NCBI GenBank assembly: GCA_030840515.1
Contig: JAVEEJ010000148.1
Coordinates: 1-15,267 of the forward strand
Length of the DNA: 15,267 nucleotides
Source of the DNA: Frankiaceae bacterium
GTDB taxonomy: Bacteria > Actinomycetota > Actinomycetes > JAVEEJ01
Direction: 5' to 3'
Shown: positions 7,074 to 12,656 of the stretch, in pieces
Layout: every line of letters starts with the position of its first letter
How positions within the stretch are numbered: position 1 is the stretch's first letter
Program-made: the position numbers and the translations under genes
Notes under the pieces: model-generated
Told to the model about the DNA's origin: nothing
What the model saw: only the letters and a program-made list of their open reading frames with translations
Database searches by the model: none

Positions 7074-7079
7074 ATCGTA
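7074..7079 (-). promoter_or_regulatory. Leaderless -10 hexamer TACGAT for the 32-aa ORF
   Basis: TACGAT, then 7 nt, then the GTG start. Confidence 0.4.
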
Positions 7080-7101
7080 GGCAGCCACCGGACACAGAGC
7101 C

Positions 7102-7135
7102 GCGCGCCGCGCCCTGGGAGGAGGGCGGGGCGCGC
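7102..7135 (-). terminator. GC-rich hairpin after the WxL-like gene
   Basis: GCGCGCC (7102-7108) pairs with GGCGCGC (7129-7135) and CGCCCT (7110-7115) with AGGGCG (7122-7127), with a single G:G mismatch between and a 6-nt loop. It begins 25 nt beyond the stop codon of the WxL-like gene. No T-tract follows, as is usual in very GC-rich actinobacteria. Confidence 0.6.
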
Positions 7136-7159
7136 AGCTTCTGCTCGGCCGAGGAGGGC

Positions 7160-7699
7160 TCAGCCGGTGGAGACGGTGAAGACGACGCTTCCGCCGTACA
7201 CGTCGCCCAGTTGCGCCGTGGTGGGGAGCTGCACGTCGTAGCCGGCGGAGGCGGTGGAGATGCCCGCGCCGCTCAGCGGGGTGCTGCCCGAGCCGTAGGA
7301 GCTGAGCACGGTGGCCGGGGAGCCAAGCGTCACCTGGCTGTAGGTCTTGATGTTCGACAGCGCGTCGCCGGCCGGGTTGCTCGAGGTCACGCGCACGTTC
7401 GCGCCGCCAAGGGACAGGCCTGCGGCGGGCGCCGAGAACTGCGCCGTGACGTGCCAGCCGGCGGAGCTGCCGCGAAGGTCGGCGACGGTGAGCACCGTGG
7501 CGCCGGTCAGCGCAGACCAGCCACCGGGAGTCGCGTTGCCTGACACGGCAGCGCCGGCACCGGCCAGGGTCAGCGTCCCGCCGATGGTGGTGGCGGTGAG
7601 GACGGCAGTGGCGTCGGCGTACGCGTTAGCCGCGGGAACGGTAGCCACGGCGCCCGCGACGAGAGCGGCGGCGACGATCCGTCGGGTCGAGCGAGTCAT
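7160..7699 (-). CDS. WxL-like secreted surface protein
   Basis: A 179-residue secreted protein: twin-basic N-terminus (MTRSTRRIV), hydrophobic core and a likely signal peptidase site near ANAYADA, then a Gly/Ser/Thr-rich beta domain. The segment LTVADLRGSSAGWHV, a later VTSSNPAG stretch and the closing GGSVVFTVSTG resemble the WxL domain of Gram-positive surface proteins, which binds the cell wall non-covalently; here the motif reads W-H-V rather than W-x-L. The assignment is strengthened by the adjacent upstream gene, a DUF916-like WxL-interacting protein. ATG at 7699 was chosen for GGAGGA 4 nt upstream and for the signal peptide; a start seven codons earlier is less likely. A 163-nt gap upstream suggests its own promoter. 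A strong hairpin follows. Confidence 0.65.
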   Translation of the reverse strand: MTRSTRRIVAAALVAGAVATVPAANAYADATAVLTATTIGGTLTLAGAGAAVSGNATPGGWSALTGATVLTVADLRGSSAGWHVTAQFSAPAAGLSLGGANVRVTSSNPAGDALSNIKTYSQVTLGSPATVLSSYGSGSTPLSGAGISTASAGYDVQLPTTAQLGDVYGGSVVFTVSTG

Positions 7700-7717
7700 G
7701 GGGTCCTCCGTGCCGAA

Positions 7718-7843
7718 CACTGGTCCGCAAGAGCGGCTGTGTGTGGTTTCGGGGACATCCGGGGTGGGCTACATGCCTAGTCCTGATCAAAGTCTCACTA
7801 GTCACAACGGGCTACAGCTGAGGCATTCGGGTGCACTGGTCCG
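7718..7843. repeat. Direct repeat CACTGGTCCG upstream of the WxL-like gene
   Basis: Ten identical bases occur at 7718-7727 and 7834-7843, near the two ends of the 163-nt spacer between the DUF916-like and WxL-like genes. Possible paired regulator sites; significance uncertain. I see no convincing full promoter in this spacer. Confidence 0.35.
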
Positions 7844-7862
7844 AAAAGCGTCGACGCCCGTG

Positions 7863-8882
7863 TCATCCGGCCTGCGCGGCGGCCTCTTCTTCCTCGTCGT
7901 CCCGCGAGCGCCGCTTGAACAGCAGCAGGAGAAAGAGCCCGAGCAGCAGCAGAAGAAGCAGCAACGCGAGGATCACGGCCCACGGCGAGCCGTCCACGTC
8001 GGTGCTGCGTCTGTCCTTCAGCGGGCTCACGTGGGGGCCGACGAGGTCCACCTCGACGCTCCCTCCCGTGGGAGGCAGGGCCCGACACGGGAGCTGCTTG
8101 GTCGCTGACGTGTCCGGCACCAGCGTCCCGATCCCCTTGTAGACCGCCGCCTTCTTCGATCCGATCCAGCGCGGGTCGACCACGACGCGCGCGTCGGGGT
8201 TGACCACGTCCTGGGAGGAGTTGCGGTAGGTGAGGACCGGGCAGACCTTGCCGCCGTGGACGGGGAACGCGACGTCGACCACCTCGATCGTGCCGTCGGG
8301 CGATCCTCGCCCGGGCGTGGCACCGGGGGCACCTCCCGGGACCTTGAGGTACACCGGCATGGCGAAGCGGAAGATCTGCGCGAGCCCCCCTTGGGTCGCC
8401 GGCGGGCTGACCTGCTCGGCGACGATGCCGCCCGCGTACCCGCCGCCCTGGACGACGGTAGGCACGGTGATCCGCAGCGAGAGCGGGATGGAGCCGTGCG
8501 GGGGAACCGTGACCGAGGTCCTCGACAGCGTGGTCCAGGCGCCGATCTCCCGGGGGTGCGCCGACCGGAGACCGAAGGCGAGCCCTCCGCCCACCGCCGT
8601 CGTGGCGTCAGCCGGGTAGAGCTGCACGGGTACGGCGGTGTCGCCGATGTTGCGCAGCAGCACCTGGTCGGAGACGGTGGCGCCGGGGTTCACGGAACGG
8701 AAGTCCAGGGCCTGTCCCTGACCCGTGAGATGCGGGCTGGTGGGCAGCGGCGTGATCGAGACCCCTGACGGGGCCGGCCGGTTGGAAGGGTTCGGCGTCG
8801 GGGCGGCCGTGGCGACGCCCGACAGCAGCAGAACAGCCGTTACGGCGCCGGCGCTGAGCCGGCCGAGGTCGATGCCCGCCAT
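7863..8882 (-). CDS. DUF916-like (WxL-interacting) membrane-anchored protein
   Basis: A 339-residue exported protein. Signal peptide (AGAVTAVLLLSGVATAAP), Pro-rich linker, then an Ig-like DUF916-type domain: LDFRSVNPGATVSDQVLLRN, DTAVPVQLYPADA, VTVPPHGSIPLSLRITVP and GGYAGGIVAEQ. A second beta domain spans about 200-290 with two Cys residues. It ends in a Leu-rich membrane helix (about 300-322) and a cytoplasmic tail (FKRRSRDDEEEE). In Firmicutes such proteins bind both peptidoglycan and WxL partners; the adjacent WxL-like gene fits that pairing. The start is ATG at 8882 (GTG at 8885 possible); there is no Shine-Dalgarno, but TAGTCT lies 7 nt upstream, indicating a leaderless message. It diverges from the DsrE-like gene across only 24 bp. 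Confidence 0.78.
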   Translation of the reverse strand: MAGIDLGRLSAGAVTAVLLLSGVATAAPTPNPSNRPAPSGVSITPLPTSPHLTGQGQALDFRSVNPGATVSDQVLLRNIGDTAVPVQLYPADATTAVGGGLAFGLRSAHPREIGAWTTLSRTSVTVPPHGSIPLSLRITVPTVVQGGGYAGGIVAEQVSPPATQGGLAQIFRFAMPVYLKVPGGAPGATPGRGSPDGTIEVVDVAFPVHGGKVCPVLTYRNSSQDVVNPDARVVVDPRWIGSKKAAVYKGIGTLVPDTSATKQLPCRALPPTGGSVEVDLVGPHVSPLKDRRSTDVDGSPWAVILALLLLLLLLGLFLLLLFKRRSRDDEEEEAAAQAG

Positions 8883-8889
8883 CACGCCG

Positions 8890-8899
8890 AGACTACGCT
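8890..8899. promoter_or_regulatory. Overlapping divergent leaderless -10 elements
   Basis: Plus strand TACGCT (8894-8899) is followed by 7 nt and the DsrE-like ATG. Minus strand TAGTCT (8895-8890) is followed by 7 nt and the DUF916-like ATG. The two hexamers share the central TA at 8894-8895, so two polymerases could not open this DNA at the same time. Confidence 0.55.
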
Positions 8900-8906
8900 C
8901 GATCCC

Positions 8907-9269
8907 ATGGCCAGGAGCCTTGTTGTGAAAGTCACCGCGGGTCTCGACGCCCCCGAGCGCTGCGCGCAGGGCTTCACCGTCGCCGCAACCGCGGTCGCCG
9001 CCGGATTCGCGGTATCCCTGTGGCTCACGGGCGAGGCGACGTGGATGGCAACGCCCGGTCGTGCTGCTGAGCTCGAGCTCGCGCACGCCGCACCGCTCGA
9101 TGAGCTGCTGTCCGCCGTACTCGCATCCGGATCCGTCACGGTGTGCACGCAGTGCGCCGCGCGCCGCGGCCTGGACGTGGCGGACCTGATCGACGGAGTT
9201 CGGATCGCCGGGGCCGCGTCCTTCGTCGACGAGGCGATGGCCGACGGCGCGCAGGCCCTCGTCTACTGA
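8907..9269 (+). CDS. DsrE-family protein
   Basis: A 120-residue small alpha/beta protein of the DsrE/DsrF-like fold. It begins with a strand (LVVKVTAG), then PERCAQGFTVAATAVAAGFAVSLWLTGEA, the pattern of this family, with Cys80 and Cys83 in VCTQCAARRG at the place where many members carry a sulfur-handling Cys. DsrE-like proteins act in sulfur transfer or persulfide metabolism, or are uncharacterised; the nearby thiosulfate sulfurtransferase operon is consistent with a sulfur role but does not prove it. There is no signal peptide. The start is leaderless-type: TACGCT, 7 nt, ATG. One dispersed octamer copy (9117-9124) encodes V-L-A just before the Cys motif. Confidence 0.78.
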   Translation: MARSLVVKVTAGLDAPERCAQGFTVAATAVAAGFAVSLWLTGEATWMATPGRAAELELAHAAPLDELLSAVLASGSVTVCTQCAARRGLDVADLIDGVRIAGAASFVDEAMADGAQALVY

Positions 9270-9270
9270 T

Positions 9271-9301
9271 CCTGGCCGGACGCGAAGCCTGGCCGAACGC
9301 G
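9271..9301. repeat. Tandem imperfect 17-bp repeat after the DsrE-like gene
   Basis: CCTGGCCGGACGCG (9271-9284) and CCTGGCCGAACGCG (9288-9301) match at 13 of 14 positions, starting 2 nt beyond the DsrE-like stop codon. Confidence 0.5.
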
Positions 9302-9303
9302 GA

Positions 9304-9348
9304 GGTGCCGCGGTAGCCCGTCCCCCCAGACCGGCCAACCGCGGCACC
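9304..9348. terminator. Stem-loop with perfect 11-bp stem
   Basis: GGTGCCGCGGT (9304-9314) pairs perfectly with ACCGCGGCACC (9338-9348), leaving a 23-nt loop containing TCCCCCCAG (9321-9329). It lies between the convergent DsrE-like and Crp/Fnr genes and so could terminate either; there is no T-tract. Confidence 0.6.
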
Positions 9349-9370
9349 ACTCGCAGAGCCATCGAGACGC

Positions 9371-9396
9371 TCGAGCAGCTCCCCCCAGGTGCTCGA
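9371..9396. terminator. Second stem-loop, same C-rich loop
   Basis: TCGAGCA (9371-9377) pairs with TGCTCGA (9390-9396); the 12-nt loop again contains TCCCCCCAG (9380-9388). In the remaining spacer to 9483 only a short GTCGC/GCGAC hairpin (about 9445-9458) is visible. Confidence 0.5.
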
Positions 9397-9483
9397 TGCC
9401 TCATCGGCAAGCCACAAACTAGGGCCGCGCCCAGCGACCGGGAGTCGCGCGGGCGACTGCGCCGGTGTCAGCCTGCCGACACC

Positions 9484-10149
9484 TCAGGCCTCGGCGTACC
9501 GCGACAGCGCGGGGCTGTCCAGGAGCCGGATCGACGTGCCCTCGAGCTTGAGCCAGCCGCGCCGCTGGAACTCACCGAGCGCCTGGTTCACCGACTGCCT
9601 GCTGCCGCCCACCATCGCCGCGAGGTCGCGCTGGGACAGGCCGAGGTCGACCACATCCTCGCCGTTGGCACTGGTGAGCAGCCGGCGGGCGAGCCGGCGC
9701 GGGAGGTCCAGGAACGTGAGGTCGGCGCTGGCGTCCGTCTGCCTCCGTGCGATCCCGGCGAGCTCGCAGAAGAGCCGGTCAAGGAGCTGGGGTGATGCGG
9801 CGGCGGCAGCGAGTACGGCGGCCCTGGGGATCAGCGCCACCCGGGTCGCCTCGAGTGCCTCCGCTCCGCTGGACCGAGGCCCGCCGTCGGCCACGCTGAG
9901 CTCACCCAGCGTGCCTCCGCCGGTGACGACACCGAGCACCATGCGGTCACCGTCACGGGAGTGCAGGCTGAGCGCCAGCCGACCGTCGAGGACGGCTACG
10001 AGTGTGCCGCCGGGATCACCCTGGTCGAACAGGATCTGACCGCGGCGCAGCGACCGCACCACCGACGCGCCCGCGAGCCTGTCCAGCACCGGGCGCTCCA
10101 CGCCCTCGAACAGACCAGCGCGCCCGAGGTCCCCGGCCAAATCCCCCAT
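9484..10149 (-). CDS. Crp/Fnr-family transcriptional regulator
   Basis: A 221-residue regulator with an N-terminal cyclic-nucleotide-binding beta-roll (about 12-125; GQILFDQGDPGGTLVAVLDG and GGGTLGELSVADGGPRSSGAEALE), a long dimerisation helix, and a C-terminal winged helix (about 168-205; LSQRDLAAMVGGSRQSVNQAL). The phosphate-binding-cassette region GELSVADGGPRSS resembles cAMP-binding members (GELxxxxxxPRxA/S), so cAMP is a plausible ligand. The cysteines of the FNR iron-sulfur type are absent. The ATG at 10149 has TAGGTT 6 nt upstream and no Shine-Dalgarno, consistent with leaderless translation. It converges on the DsrE-like gene. One octamer copy (9809-9816) encodes V-L-A. Confidence 0.92.
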   Translation of the reverse strand: MGDLAGDLGRAGLFEGVERPVLDRLAGASVVRSLRRGQILFDQGDPGGTLVAVLDGRLALSLHSRDGDRMVLGVVTGGGTLGELSVADGGPRSSGAEALEATRVALIPRAAVLAAAAASPQLLDRLFCELAGIARRQTDASADLTFLDLPRRLARRLLTSANGEDVVDLGLSQRDLAAMVGGSRQSVNQALGEFQRRGWLKLEGTSIRLLDSPALSRYAEA

Positions 10150-10155
10150 AGCGAC

Positions 10156-10161
10156 AACCTA
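10156..10161 (-). promoter_or_regulatory. Leaderless -10 hexamer TAGGTT for the Crp/Fnr gene
   Basis: TAGGTT, then 6 nt, then ATG. The 86-nt spacer 10150-10235 also contains the end of the sseC transcript, where CCCGG-n-CCGGG could form a weak 5-bp hairpin at about 10223-10235. Confidence 0.4.
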
Positions 10162-10235
10162 GTGGGCAAAGCGGCCCCCGAGTTGCCCTCCGCGACGCCC
10201 CAGCAGCGCTTCGGCCTGACAACCCGGGGGCCGGG

Positions 10236-10535
10236 CTACTTGGTGACGCTGATCTGAGCCTCGGTCACCACACCCTGGGCGGCGCCGACCTCGGCGTCCC
10301 CGTCACCTCGCCACGACAGCGCCCGCACCGTCCAGCGACCGGGCCGCGCGAAGAACCGGTAGTCACCGCTTGGCGAGGTCACGACCTCCGCCGTGAACTC
10401 ACCGGTCGCGTCGAGCAGTCGCACGAACGCACCGGCGACCGGCTCGCCCTCGAAGACGACCTTGCCCTGGATCACCGTCGCCGTGGCGAGGTCGGCAGCG
10501 GACAGCTCAGGGCCGCCGACCTTCGCGCCGCACAT
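10236..10535 (-). CDS. sseC: DUF1416 protein, SseC-like
   Basis: A 99-residue beta-sandwich protein that matches the DUF1416/SseC family of actinobacteria: MCGAKVGGPE start, VIQGKVVFEGEPVAGAFVRLLD, then SGDYRFFARPGRWTVRAL. The family is nearly always encoded beside a thiosulfate sulfurtransferase (SseC1/CysA3 and SseC2/CysA2 in M. tuberculosis) and is thought to be related to sulfur metabolism, but the biochemical role is not established. Its ATG overlaps the sulfurtransferase stop by 1 nt (TGATG), so it is the last gene of a tightly coupled operon. Confidence 0.9.
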   Translation of the reverse strand: MCGAKVGGPELSAADLATATVIQGKVVFEGEPVAGAFVRLLDATGEFTAEVVTSPSGDYRFFARPGRWTVRALSWRGDGDAEVGAAQGVVTEAQISVTK

Positions 10536-11392
10536 CAGCCGGCCACCGCGGCGCCGGAGCCGTCACCGAGCTCGATCGGCACGCCGACGAGCGAGCCGTA
10601 CTCGGTCCACGAGCCGTCGTAGTTCTTCACGTTCGGCTGGCCCAGCAGCTCATGCAGCACGAACCAGGTGTGCGCCGAGCGCTCGCCGATGCGGCAGTAG
10701 GCGATGGTGTCCTTGGCCAGGTCGACGCCGGCTTCGGTGTAGAGCGCGGTCAGCTCGTCGTCGGACCGGAAGGTGCCGTCCTCGTTCGCCGCCTTCGACC
10801 AGGGGATGTTCTTCGCGGTGGGGATGTGCCCCGGACGCTGCGACTGCTCCTGCGGCAGGTGCGCCGGGGCGAGCAGCTTGCCGCTGAACTCGTCCGGCGA
10901 CCGCACGTCGACGAGGTTCAGCGAGCCGATCGCGGCGACAGCCTCGTCGCGGAACGCCCGGATGCTGCGGTCCTGCTCCTTGGCCGTGTACGTCGTCGCT
11001 GGGCGCTGCACCACGTCGGAGACGAGCTCGCGCGAGTCGAGCTCCCACTTCTTGCGGCCGCCGTCGAGCAGCTTCACAGCGTCATGCCCGTACAGCTTGA
11101 AGTACCAGTAGGCGTAGGAGGCGAACCAGTTGTTGTTGCCGCCGTAGAGCACGACCGTGTCGTCGTTGCCGATGCCGCGCTGCGACAGGAGCGCCTCGAA
11201 CTGCTCCTTGCTCACGAAGTCGCGGCGCACCGGGTCCTGCAGGTCCTTCTTCCAGTCGATGCGCACGGCACCGCGGATGTGGTTCTTCTCGTACGCGGCG
11301 GTGTCCTCGTCGACCTCGACCAGGACGACCTTCGGGTCGTCGAGGTGGGCCTCGACCCAGTCGGCGTCGACCAGTACGTCGGTGCGGCTCAT
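10535..11392 (-). CDS. cysA2: Thiosulfate sulfurtransferase (two-domain rhodanese), CysA2-like
   Basis: Transfers sulfane sulfur from thiosulfate to an acceptor such as cyanide or thiols. The 285-residue protein has two rhodanese domains: an inactive N-terminal one (about 5-125; DTVVLYGGNNNWFASYAYWYFKL) and a catalytic C-terminal one (about 150-280) with the persulfide Cys233 in the loop CRIGERS followed by AHTWFVL, the actinobacterial signature. Despite the cysA name in mycobacteria, it is unrelated to the sulfate-transport ATPase. The ATG at 11392 forms an ATGA overlap with the DUF4395 stop. A longer in-frame reading upstream falls inside the DUF4395 gene and is rejected. The operon is probably controlled by the cysteine leader further upstream. 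Confidence 0.94.
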   Translation of the reverse strand: MSRTDVLVDADWVEAHLDDPKVVLVEVDEDTAAYEKNHIRGAVRIDWKKDLQDPVRRDFVSKEQFEALLSQRGIGNDDTVVLYGGNNNWFASYAYWYFKLYGHDAVKLLDGGRKKWELDSRELVSDVVQRPATTYTAKEQDRSIRAFRDEAVAAIGSLNLVDVRSPDEFSGKLLAPAHLPQEQSQRPGHIPTAKNIPWSKAANEDGTFRSDDELTALYTEAGVDLAKDTIAYCRIGERSAHTWFVLHELLGQPNVKNYDGSWTEYGSLVGVPIELGDGSGAAVAG

Positions 11393-11814
11393 GCGGTGAC
11401 TCCCTTGGTTGAGGTTGAGAACAGGCGTTTGCCGAGCAGGTAGACCTCGCAACCCAGGCAGAAACCGAAGGCGGCGTTGAGGAACGCGGCGCCGAGCGCG
11501 AACCCGGTCGCGACAGCGCCGAGGGTGATCACGCCGGAGAAGTACCCGATGGATCCGAGTACGGCGAACGCGAGACCGACGAGCTGAGCGAACTGCGGCG
11601 GAGCCGCGTCCTCGAGCTCACCTGGCGGGGCAAGACGAGGCCGGACGAGGCGCCGGTAGAGGACGCCGTAGGGCTGTCGGCTGATGTCCACCGCACCCAG
11701 CGCGAAGACGACGGCCTGCAACGCCAGCACGAGGCCGCTGCCTGTGAGCAGGACGGCTGCGAGTACGACGGAGGTGACGGCCGCGCCAAAACGCGGACCA
11801 CGAGGGTCGATCAT
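11389..11814 (-). CDS. DUF4395 membrane protein
   Basis: A 141-residue integral membrane protein with about four hydrophobic segments: VTSVVLAAVLLTGSGLVLALQAVVFALG, AQLVGLAFAVLGSIGYFSGVIT-like region, and VATGFALGAAFLNAAFGFCLG. The DUF4395 hallmarks are present: PRGPRFGAAVT at the N-terminus and the C-terminal GFCLGCEVYLLGKRL with a CxxC pair. The family often accompanies thioredoxin-like and rhodanese genes and may move or process sulfur/thiol compounds at the membrane (inference). The ATG has AGGAG 9 nt upstream, and this Shine-Dalgarno can pair with the leader ORF stop region. Its end overlaps the sulfurtransferase start by 4 nt. One octamer copy (11759-11766) encodes V-L-A. Confidence 0.86.
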   Translation of the reverse strand: MIDPRGPRFGAAVTSVVLAAVLLTGSGLVLALQAVVFALGAVDISRQPYGVLYRRLVRPRLAPPGELEDAAPPQFAQLVGLAFAVLGSIGYFSGVITLGAVATGFALGAAFLNAAFGFCLGCEVYLLGKRLFSTSTKGVTA

Positions 11815-11823
11815 GAGGTGGTG

Positions 11824-11883
11824 CTCCTGACGAGAGCGAGGGAAGGGGTCGGCGTCGACCCACGGGGCTCAGGGGTGTCAGGG
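11824..11883 (-). promoter_or_regulatory. Candidate cysteine-responsive attenuator (anti-SD pairing)
   Basis: In the minus-strand RNA, CCUGAC overlapping the leader stop codon (11882-11877) is complementary to GUCAGG (11831-11826), which begins the DUF4395 Shine-Dalgarno GUCAGGAG. A perfect hairpin GGGUCG-ACGC-CGACCC (11861-11846) between them would bring both arms together. A ribosome halted at the leader's Cys codons would cover the first arm and free the Shine-Dalgarno. The fold is seen by eye only; energies were not computed. Confidence 0.6.
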
Positions 11884-11949
11884 CATTCGACACAGGCAGC
11901 CAGCGACACGGCAGAAGTCCACCGCGCGTCGCTTCACCAGCCAGGTCAT
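11878..11949 (-). CDS. Cysteine leader peptide (23 aa), regulatory uORF
   Basis: A 23-codon ORF containing RRAVDFCRVAGCLCR, with Cys codons 13, 18 and 20 near the end. The R-R/H-x-V-D-x-x-R-V pattern followed by Cys is that of actinobacterial 'putative leader peptides' placed before sulfur-assimilation genes. In mycobacteria, leaderless polycysteine ORFs before the CysA2 operon act as cysteine-responsive attenuators; position and gene content here match. The ATG is preceded by TAGCCT and 7 nt, so the message should be leaderless. It ends 63 nt before DUF4395. The peptide itself probably has no function; its translation is the signal. Confidence 0.85.
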   Translation of the reverse strand: MTWLVKRRAVDFCRVAGCLCRMP

Positions 11950-11956
11950 GTGGACG

Positions 11957-11962
11957 AGGCTA
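11957..11962 (-). promoter_or_regulatory. Leaderless -10 hexamer TAGCCT for the cysteine leader
   Basis: TAGCCT, then 7 nt, then the leader ATG. The identical hexamer precedes the membrane protein gene at 13929. A CCCCG-tccg-CGGGG hairpin (11980-11993) lies where the -35 would be and may instead terminate the upstream lmeA-like transcript. Confidence 0.6.
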
Positions 11963-12026
11963 AATGACCCTGCGAGAGCCCCCGTCCGCGGGGTGCGCTG
12001 TTGCAAACCCTTGGTAATAGGGGGAT

Positions 12027-12656
12027 TCATCCGCTCACCACCACACGGCGACCCGCAGCAGAGACCACGAGCCCGGCGTTGGTCACGCGCACCTTGGTGA
12101 GCCGGAGGCCGAATGGCAGATCGGGTGCCCCGAGCCTGACCGTGCGTCCCGCGACCTCCCGAGGGACCAGGACGATCTGACCGCCCTGCAGCATGGCGTC
12201 GGCGGTGAAGACCAAGGTGCGCCCGCTGACACTGGACACCACCCGGACGCCGCCGTGCGCGGCCGACAGCCCCACCGGCTCGGGAGCGACCGCTTGCAGC
12301 GTCGTCCATGGCAGCGCTGCCGTCAGCGTCACGGAGTCGACAGGCACGGCACCCACCCGACCGCGCAACGCGTCACCGAGTGCAAGGTCGACTCCGCGCA
12401 GTTCCGCGTCCACCCGTGAGGCACGCAGCCGGCCACGCACCAGTCCGACCCCGCTGATGTCGACCTCGGAGTAGCGCCCGTTCACGACCTGGGTGAGGAA
12501 CGGGAAACCGCTGATCGTCACCGTGGGAGTGCTCGACAGACCCTGGGATGCGCGGATGCCGACAGCGATCTGACGCTGCGCCGAGTGGACGGCGAGACGG
12601 TCGACCACGACGAGCCCCACGACGAGGACGAGCACAAGCACCAGCAGACGTCTCAC
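12027..12656 (-). CDS. lmeA: LmeA-like DUF2993 periplasmic protein
   Basis: A 209-residue exported protein with an N-terminal hydrophobic segment (RRLLVLVLVLVVGLVVVDRLAV) and a DUF2993 lipid-binding-like domain: TVTISGFPFLTQVVNGRYSEVDI is the family signature (GFPFLxQxxxGxYxxV), followed by repeated beta strands. The mycobacterial member LmeA (Rv0817c) lies beside thiX and glnR and takes part in lipomannan elongation at the periplasmic face; conserved neighbours support orthology, but the substrate here is unknown. The GTG start overlaps the thioredoxin stop by 4 nt (GTGA). Confidence 0.82.
   Translation of the reverse strand: MRRLLVLVLVLVVGLVVVDRLAVHSAQRQIAVGIRASQGLSSTPTVTISGFPFLTQVVNGRYSEVDISGVGLVRGRLRASRVDAELRGVDLALGDALRGRVGAVPVDSVTLTAALPWTTLQAVAPEPVGLSAAHGGVRVVSSVSGRTLVFTADAMLQGGQIVLVPREVAGRTVRLGAPDLPFGLRLTKVRVTNAGLVVSAAGRRVVVSG

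Noticed and set aside
8883..9410. Upstream extension of the DUF916-like reading frame
   Set aside because: It covers the DsrE-like gene on the other strand and lacks a signal peptide at its start; the ATG at 8882 gives a proper signal peptide and has a -10 box 7 nt upstream.
11393..11452. Longer N-terminus for the sulfurtransferase
   Set aside because: The extra codons lie within DUF4395; the ATGA overlap at 11389-11392 and the family start MSRTD favour the shorter form.
10598..11560. GTACTCGG sites at about 10598 and 11554 as full motif copies
   Set aside because: They match only seven of eight core bases; kept as near-matches and not counted in the enrichment.
11950..12309. Upstream extension of the cysteine leader ORF
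   Set aside because: The longer frame lies in the lmeA-like gene and would read through its promoter; the final 23 codons have their own -10 and match the leader family.
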